From the NCBI GenBank assembly GCA_043758125.1, contig JAYVOC010000187.1, forward strand, positions 1-8,710: 8,710 nt of DNA, read 5' to 3'. Below the pieces are notes generated by a model. It had not been told where the DNA came from and did not search any database. It worked only from the letters and a program-made list of their open reading frames with translations. This DNA is from JANXSD01 sp043758125. Lineage in GTDB: Bacteria; Bacteroidota; Bacteroidia; AKYH767-A; OLB10. Position 1 is the first letter of the stretch. Every line of letters starts with the position of its first letter. Positions 4,502 through 8,710 of this stretch are shown piece by piece. Made by a program: the position numbers and the translations under genes.

Positions 4502-5932
4502 ATGATAACTCATTTTAATCGTTCTAAGATTATTGCTACAATTGGTCCTGCCACTATGGACTTAGCCATACTAGAAAAACTTATTTATGCCGGTGTAGAT
4601 GTTTGCCGTATCAATGGCTCGCATGGAGAATATGATATGATGCGAATCATTATTCAAAATGTTCGTGAACTCAATCAAAAATTACAAACGCATGTAGCGA
4701 TCTTATTCGATTTACAAGGACCAAAAATTCGTATTGGTGATATGAAGGATGGTGATTTTTTATTGATTGAAGGCGAGCACTTAATACTTACAACAAATGA
4801 AGTTTTAGGAACGCGTGAAGAAGTTTTTATTAAATATCAGAATTTTCATAACGATGCTAAAATTGGTGATCGTGTATTAGTTGATGATGGGAAATTAGAA
4901 TTAGAAGTTTCGGAGATACTACCTAATCAACGTGTGAAAACAAAAATTATTCATGGTGGAATTCTTTCATCACGTAAAGGGGTGAATCTTCCAAACACTG
5001 AAATTTCATTACCTAGTCTTACGGAGAAAGATAAAAAAGATCTTGACTTTGCATTAGAAAATGATGTAGAATGGATTGGACTTTCTTTTGTTCGCAAGCC
5101 CGAAGATGTTCTTGAATTAAAACAAATCATCAAAGACAGAAATAAACTTTCGCGTGTTATTGCTAAGATTGAAAAGCCGGAAGCTGTAAAACATATTGAA
5201 GCGATTGTTGCTGTTTCGGATGGTGTGATGGTAGCACGAGGTGATCTTGGTGTTGAAATGCCCATGGAATTAGTTCCGGTGATTCAAAAAACAATTGTAA
5301 AATTGTGTAACGCTGCATCAAAGCCAGTGATCATCGCAACGCAAATGATGGAAAGTATGATTTCTAATTATCGTCCTACTCGTGCTGAAGCAAATGATGT
5401 TGGTAATGCAGTTTTTGATAGTGCTGATGCGCTCATGCTTAGTGGTGAAACATCTGTAGGAAAATATCCTGTAGAAACGGTTATAGCTATGCAGAAAATC
5501 ATCACCGAAGTAGAAAAAGAAGATTCCATTTATTATCATGAAAAGCCTCCACTCAAAGGCTCCAAAAATTTTATTCCCGAATCAATTAGTTATACGTCGT
5601 GCACTATGGCGCGGCAGTCGGATGCAAGTGCAATTGTAGCGATGACACATTCTGGTATGACTGCATTTAAAATTTCTGGACATCGACCAAAGGCTTGTAT
5701 TTATATTTTCACTGATAACAAACCGCTTTTAAAAACGTTAAATCTTTTATGGGGCGTTCGTGGTTTTTATTATGATAAATATGAAAGTACTGATGAAACA
5801 GTTAGTGACATCAAGAAGTTTTTAGTAGATAAAAAATTAGTTCACTCTGGTGATTACATTATACATGTGGCGAGTACTCCGTTGCAAGAACGCGCCACTG
5901 CAAACACAGTTAAACTTACACACATCGAATAA
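4502..5932 (+). CDS. pyk: Pyruvate kinase
   Basis: Last step of glycolysis: phosphoenolpyruvate plus ADP to pyruvate plus ATP. The 476-aa length is typical of bacterial enzymes without the extra C-terminal domain. Visible sites are CRINGSHGE (35-43; Arg36, Asn38, Ser40; Phe usually stands where Gly39 is), FDLQGPKIR (69-77), the catalytic-lysine motif AKIEKPEAV (221-229), VARGDLGVEMP (244-254), ATQMMESMI (279-287) and PTRAEANDVGNAVFDSADA (292-310). The B domain spans about 78-175 and the C-terminal domain about 350-476. Lys75 takes the place of Glu117 of the rabbit muscle enzyme, with Leu71, Gln72 and Ile78 around it, the set linked to potassium-independent activity. The stop is 9 nt before the M42 peptidase, so the two are probably co-transcribed. 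Confidence 0.98.
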   Translation: MITHFNRSKIIATIGPATMDLAILEKLIYAGVDVCRINGSHGEYDMMRIIIQNVRELNQKLQTHVAILFDLQGPKIRIGDMKDGDFLLIEGEHLILTTNEVLGTREEVFIKYQNFHNDAKIGDRVLVDDGKLELEVSEILPNQRVKTKIIHGGILSSRKGVNLPNTEISLPSLTEKDKKDLDFALENDVEWIGLSFVRKPEDVLELKQIIKDRNKLSRVIAKIEKPEAVKHIEAIVAVSDGVMVARGDLGVEMPMELVPVIQKTIVKLCNAASKPVIIATQMMESMISNYRPTRAEANDVGNAVFDSADALMLSGETSVGKYPVETVIAMQKIITEVEKEDSIYYHEKPPLKGSKNFIPESISYTSCTMARQSDASAIVAMTHSGMTAFKISGHRPKACIYIFTDNKPLLKTLNLLWGVRGFYYDKYESTDETVSDIKKFLVDKKLVHSGDYIIHVASTPLQERATANTVKLTHIE

Positions 5933-5941
5933 AATACTGAT

Positions 5942-6982
5942 ATGAATATTGCATTACTAAAAGAAATTTGCGAAACTGCTGGTGCTCCTGGATATGAAAA
6001 TCGCATTCGTGAAATTGTACTTCGAGAAATCAAAAAGTTAGCAGATGATGTGAGTGTTGATAAGATGGGCAATGTAACTGCATTGAAGCGTGGCAAGGAA
6101 CGTAAGAAAATAATGGTTGCTGCACACATGGATGAAATTGGTTTTATCGTTACGCATATTGATGAGAAAGGTTTTTTACGTTTTCATACGCTTGGTGGCT
6201 TTGATCCAAAAACATTAACAGCACAACGTGTTATTGTACATGGAACAAAAGATATTGTTGGTGTGATGGGTTCGAAGCCTGTTCATTTAATGACTCCAGA
6301 AGAGAAAAATAAGGTGACACAAATTGGTGATTATTTTATTGATTTAGGATTACCGAAAAAAGAAGTTGAGAAAATTGTTAGCATTGGAAATCCAGTTACA
6401 CGTCAACGCGAATTGATTGAGATGGGAAATTGTGTAAATTGCAAATCTATTGATAATCGTGTTTCTGTATTTATATTGATTGAAGCATTAAAAATATTGC
6501 CGAAAAAAATTCCTTATGATTTTTATGCTGTATTTACAGTACAAGAAGAAGTTGGAATTAGAGGTGCATCAGTAGCAGCACATAACATAGAGCCAGATTT
6601 TGGTTTAGGATTAGATACCACCATTGCTTTCGATACTCCTGGCGCTCGTCCGCATGAAATGGTTACTCAATTAGGCGAAGGTGCTGCGATAAAAATTATG
6701 GATTCAAGTACGATCTGTGATCCGCGCATGATTGAATTCTTAAAACAGACTGCCAAGAAAAATAAAATTAAATGGCAAGTAGAAATTCTTCCTGCTGGCG
6801 GAACTGACACCGCAGCTTTACAACGCAATGGTAAAACTGGTTCTATTGCTGGAGCAATATCTATTCCTACACGACATATTCATCAGTCAATTGAGATGGC
6901 GGACAAAACAGACATTCAAGGATGTATTGATTTGTTAGCAGGCGCAGTTGCTGATATGGATAAATTTAAGTGGGGAATTTAA
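5942..6982 (+). CDS. M42 family metallo-aminopeptidase (glutamyl aminopeptidase/endoglucanase-like)
   Basis: Cytosolic two-metal peptidase of family M42, whose members (TET peptidases, PepA, the misnamed cellulase M/FrvX) form large dodecamers that trim N-terminal residues from peptides. The 346-aa length fits. Metal ligands and catalytic residues are His62 in AAHMDEIGF (60-68), Asp171 in CKSIDNRVS (167-175), the EE pair Glu202-Glu203 in TVQEEVGIRG (199-208), Asp225 in GLGLDTTIAFDTPG (221-234) and His314 in TRHIHQSIEM (310-319). The N-terminus LKEICETAGAPGYENRIR is also typical. It starts 9 nt after the pyruvate kinase stop, implying one transcript. Substrate preference cannot be read from the sequence. 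An intrinsic terminator candidate follows at 7007-7043. Confidence 0.94.
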   Translation: MNIALLKEICETAGAPGYENRIREIVLREIKKLADDVSVDKMGNVTALKRGKERKKIMVAAHMDEIGFIVTHIDEKGFLRFHTLGGFDPKTLTAQRVIVHGTKDIVGVMGSKPVHLMTPEEKNKVTQIGDYFIDLGLPKKEVEKIVSIGNPVTRQRELIEMGNCVNCKSIDNRVSVFILIEALKILPKKIPYDFYAVFTVQEEVGIRGASVAAHNIEPDFGLGLDTTIAFDTPGARPHEMVTQLGEGAAIKIMDSSTICDPRMIEFLKQTAKKNKIKWQVEILPAGGTDTAALQRNGKTGSIAGAISIPTRHIHQSIEMADKTDIQGCIDLLAGAVADMDKFKWGI

Positions 6983-7006
6983 AATTGCTGTTTCTGGAAG
7001 TTTATG

Positions 7007-7043
7007 AAGCCCTAATTTGAATGTAATAAAGTTTGGGTTTTTT
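7007..7043 (+). terminator. Probable terminator of the pyk-M42 operon
   Basis: AAGCCC (7007-7012) can pair with GGGTTT (7035-7040) through one G-U wobble; two further A-T pairs follow inside after a mismatch. The loop is long, about 15-20 nt. T continues to 7043. It is weaker than the terminator at 2466 but well placed, 24 nt after the stop codon. Its 3' arm overlaps the -33 region of the next promoter. Confidence 0.5.
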
Positions 7044-7063
7044 CCTTCCATTACCTACCTTTG
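7032..7063 (+). promoter_or_regulatory. Bacteroidetes-type promoter of the toxin-antitoxin pair
   Basis: TTTG (7032-7035) and TACCTTTG (7056-7063) are separated by 20 bp, a full match to the Bacteroidetes -33/-7 consensus and the best promoter in the window. The -7 element ends 4 nt before the antitoxin ATG at 7068, so the mRNA would begin at or next to the start codon. The -33 box lies in the 3' arm of the preceding terminator hairpin. Confidence 0.75.
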
Positions 7064-7067
7064 AATT

Positions 7068-7298
7068 ATGAACTCTGAAAGCATAAAAAGCGAATTAATC
7101 GAATGGCTAACGAGGTTAGATGATAAAAGTATTTTAACTTCTTCATTGCAATTTAAAAAATCTTCGGAATCCGGTGACTGGGCAGACAATCTAACACCTG
7201 AACAAATCGAATCATTGCAACGTGGATTATCCGATTTAGAAAACAATAGAGTGATTTCGAGTAAGGATTTTTGGAGCTCGTATGGCAGGATTGTATAA
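7068..7298 (+). CDS. Antitoxin of a RelE/ParE-type toxin-antitoxin module (probable)
   Basis: A 76-aa acidic protein. The N-terminal half (SIKSELIEWLTRLDDKSILT, 5-24) resembles the helical start of small antitoxins that pair with RelE/ParE toxins. The C-terminal half, LTPEQIESLQRGLSDLENN (42-60) then KDFWSSYGRI, resembles the toxin-wrapping tail of the unstable addiction-module antitoxins (LTxEQxxxLxxxLxxxExG). I see no clear DNA-binding domain. Context supports the call: the 3' end overlaps the start of a RelE/ParE-like frame by 17 bp in another frame, the usual layout of such operons. It has its own strong promoter with almost no leader. Because the toxin frame is broken, this gene may be a leftover or serve as an anti-addiction antitoxin. 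The exact antitoxin family is inferred. Confidence 0.78.
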   Translation: MNSESIKSELIEWLTRLDDKSILTSSLQFKKSSESGDWADNLTPEQIESLQRGLSDLENNRVISSKDFWSSYGRIV

Positions 7299-7575
7299 TG
7301 TTATTTGGACTTTAGAAGCCAAATAACAAGTAGACGAATTACTTGAATATTTACTAAAAAATTGGAGCGAAAAAGAATGTTCAGATTTATTAGATCTCAC
7401 TATTCATTTCCAAAAAACAATCACATTATTTCCCAGAACATTTAAGGTTTCAAAAAAACATAAAAATTGCAGGCTTGGTTTAATTCATAAACACCTAACG
7501 GCAATTTATAAAATCTCTGGCAGACAAATTACAATTTTAACGATAGTCGATAATAGAAGCAATAAACCTAAATGA
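7282..7575 (+). pseudogene. RelE/ParE-family toxin, disrupted by an in-frame stop
   Basis: Starting at ATG 7282, inside the end of the antitoxin gene, a 97-codon frame reads MAGLYNVIWTLEAK, then TAA at 7324-7326, then QVDELLEYLLKNWSEKE and on to TGA at 7573-7575. The pattern xVIWTxEAxxQxDExxxYLxxNWSxxE is that of RelE/ParE toxins, and the rest (about residues 55-75, FPRTFKVSKKHKNCRLGLIH) keeps the usual core, where such toxins read FPxxxxxxxxxxxxRxxxxxxH. Apart from codon 15 the frame is clean, so the change looks recent and is most simply a single base substitution of a GAA, CAA or AAA codon. No in-frame ATG, GTG or TTG follows that could restart translation of the body. A sequencing error would also produce this picture. 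Confidence 0.85.
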
Positions 7576-7660
7576 AAACGCATAATTAATTTATTCCCTT
7601 ATCCCATTTGGCTTAGAGAAGTTGAAGTTGAATTATGAATCAAATTATAAAAATTCCGCA

Positions 7661-7918
7661 ATGAACTTTTTACAAAGTGCTCGTAAACAATTTGAGCAAT
7701 ATAAATTACTTGGAGAGAAAACTATAAATCAAGTTTCTGATGAGAAATTATTTTGGCAATACAACGAAGAAAGTAATAGCATCGCAATAATTGTAAATCA
7801 TTTGTCAGGGAATATGCTTTCAAGGTGGACAGATTTTTTAACGAGTGACGGAGAAAAGGAATGGCGTAATCGTGATGAAGAATTTGTAAATACAATTAAC
7901 AGCTTGCTTTCATTTTAA
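7661..7918 (+). CDS. Truncated DinB-superfamily protein (DUF1572-like), N-terminal half only
   Basis: From ATG 7661 the product is 85 aa; the family is normally about 165-175 aa. MNFLQSARKQFEQYKLLGEK and then DEKLFWQYNEESNSIAIIV (27-45), NHLSGNMLSRWTDFLTSDGE (46-65) and EWRNRDEEF (67-75) follow the DUF1572/DinB pattern closely, including the first putative metal-ligand His47. After EEF the sequence leaves the family (VNTINSLLSF, stop) and nothing downstream restores it, so about half of the four-helix bundle is gone, apparently by deletion. A TTG at 7622 would add 13 residues, but the family starts at the ATG. Intact members are thought to be metal-dependent, possibly thiol-S-transferase-like; this one is unlikely to be active. 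It may be a pseudogene. Confidence 0.75.
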   Translation: MNFLQSARKQFEQYKLLGEKTINQVSDEKLFWQYNEESNSIAIIVNHLSGNMLSRWTDFLTSDGEKEWRNRDEEFVNTINSLLSF

Positions 7919-7988
7919 TGATTTATACAATGACTAACAAGTTGGAATATTGATAAATTAAGCCTTCTCATTCTTCGAACTTCGATTT

Positions 7989-8710
7989 TTACTTCATTAC
8001 TACCAGTCTCTTACTAATTTTCGAACCTTCCGAAGTAATATTTACTGTATAAACTCCATCTGTAAGCCATGGTAAACTTAAATCTTGTAGGGTACTCCAT
8101 TGAGGTAAATTTATTTTATATATCTGTTTACCCATTATATCAGTTATTATTAAAATTCCATTTTTATTTTGTGGTAATAAATAACTCACTCTAAAGTTGC
8201 CATCATGTGTTGGGTTAGGCTGTAAGGAAACATTATTTACTTGTGTTAACTCGTAAAACCCAACATGCACTAAGGTATCACAAGCACTTCCTAAAACGGG
8301 ACCCAGATAATAATTGGGATGGTAAACATTATTTCTACCGTAATAGCATGGCACTCGTAATCCATGCAAATGCATATCACATGATATGCCATCACTATCA
8401 GGAGAATTGATATAATGAAAATCTATTGCTTGACCGCCAGAACTAATATATATTTTACCATTTGCTGCTAGATAGCCATACCAAAAATCAGGACAAGTAA
8501 AATTATAGGGATAACAATAATTATCTTTTATTGCGATTGTATCCATACTAGCTCCCATGTTACTTGTATCGGTGTTAACTTGAAATAAAGTAGTAAATGT
8601 GCCATAGTAAACATATTTAGAGTTGGGTGAAAATGCCATGCAATACCCACCCACAGGAGAAGTAAAATAAACAGCTTTATGATTACTAAACATTCCGGTA
8701 CATCTATCAA
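7989..8710 (-). CDS. Secreted protein with T9SS type A C-terminal sorting domain, C-terminal part
   Basis: Minus-strand frame open from the window edge to TAA at 7989. The 239 visible residues are the C-terminus of a larger protein whose start lies beyond the window, so the ATG at 8693 should not be taken as the start. The last 75 or so residues are a Por_Secre_tail/T9SS type A sorting domain: VSLQPNPTHDGNFRVSY, then ILIITDIMGKQIYKI, then WLTDGVYTVNITSEGSKISK and RLVVMK. It directs export through the type IX system to the cell surface or medium. The upstream part contains DRCTG at the edge and propeller-like repeats (YCMAFSPNSKYVYYGTFTTL; FWYGYLAANGKIYISSGG), as in large beta-propeller proteins of this phylum. 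It is rich in aromatic residues and has several cysteines. The partner function is unknown. Confidence 0.93.
   Translation of the reverse strand, partial: DRCTGMFSNHKAVYFTSPVGGYCMAFSPNSKYVYYGTFTTLFQVNTDTSNMGASMDTIAIKDNYCYPYNFTCPDFWYGYLAANGKIYISSGGQAIDFHYINSPDSDGISCDMHLHGLRVPCYYGRNNVYHPNYYLGPVLGSACDTLVHVGFYELTQVNNVSLQPNPTHDGNFRVSYLLPQNKNGILIITDIMGKQIYKINLPQWSTLQDLSLPWLTDGVYTVNITSEGSKISKRLVVMK

Noticed and set aside
4951..6129. Minus-strand frames antisense to pyk and the M42 peptidase
   Set aside because: Low-complexity Ser/Arg/Ile/Phe-rich translations, expected as shadows of AT-rich coding DNA.
7055..7246. Minus-strand 63-aa frame opposite the antitoxin
   Set aside because: It covers the antitoxin and its promoter on the other strand and has no supporting motif or start signal.
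7919..7988. Terminator between the DinB remnant and the T9SS gene
   Set aside because: TCGAAGTTCGA on the minus strand is palindromic, but the loop would be one base, too tight for a hairpin, and no other stem is visible.

Overview
The window looks like an ordinary stretch of a Bacteroidota (Bacteroidetes) chromosome. The evidence is AT-rich DNA, start sites preceded by the phylum's TAnnTTTG -7 element with little Shine-Dalgarno signal, a C-terminal type IX secretion (T9SS) sorting domain, an IPExxxVDY-family gene directly upstream of pyruvate kinase, and a TrpS with the KMGKS variant. I cannot place it below phylum. No phage, CRISPR array, intact insertion sequence or RNA gene is visible.

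Layout. 1-637 (minus) is the N-terminal part of tryptophanyl-tRNA synthetase, cut by the window edge. It is divergent, across only 36 bp, from a PlsC-type acyltransferase (674-1450, plus). A symmetric hairpin separates plsC from a convergent BrxA/BrxB bacilliredoxin (1517-1951, minus), which has a good promoter at 1977-2008. An unrecognised 116-aa gene (2093-2443, plus) ends in a clear intrinsic terminator. It is followed by a 40-bp tandem repeat (2.9 copies) carrying a palindrome and by about 220 bp with no convincing gene. A stand-alone response regulator receiver (2856-3293, plus) meets tRNA adenosine deaminase tadA (3295-3738, minus) tail to tail with 1 bp between stops. The 232 bp upstream of tadA hold two short repeat families and the promoter of the next unit.

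That unit is the metabolic core: an IPExxxVDY-family protein (3977-4411), pyruvate kinase (4502-5932) and an M42 metallo-aminopeptidase (5942-6982), probably one operon. The pyruvate kinase carries the Leu-Gln...Lys signature of potassium-independent enzymes.

From 7000 to 7920 the DNA looks decayed. A type II toxin-antitoxin pair has an intact antitoxin (7068-7298) and a RelE/ParE-like toxin frame interrupted by an in-frame TAA at codon 15. Next comes a DinB-superfamily (DUF1572-like) gene that stops about halfway. The window closes with the C-terminal 239 residues of a secreted T9SS-sorted protein (7989-8710, minus).

The most interesting signals are small. Four genes (trpS, plsC, tadA, the antitoxin) have a TAnnTTTG element ending only 4-5 nt before the start codon, which suggests leaderless or nearly leaderless mRNAs. 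The others are the palindromic tandem repeats, the broken toxin, and the conserved pairing of an unknown protein with pyruvate kinase. I do not see strong evidence for a wholly new system here.
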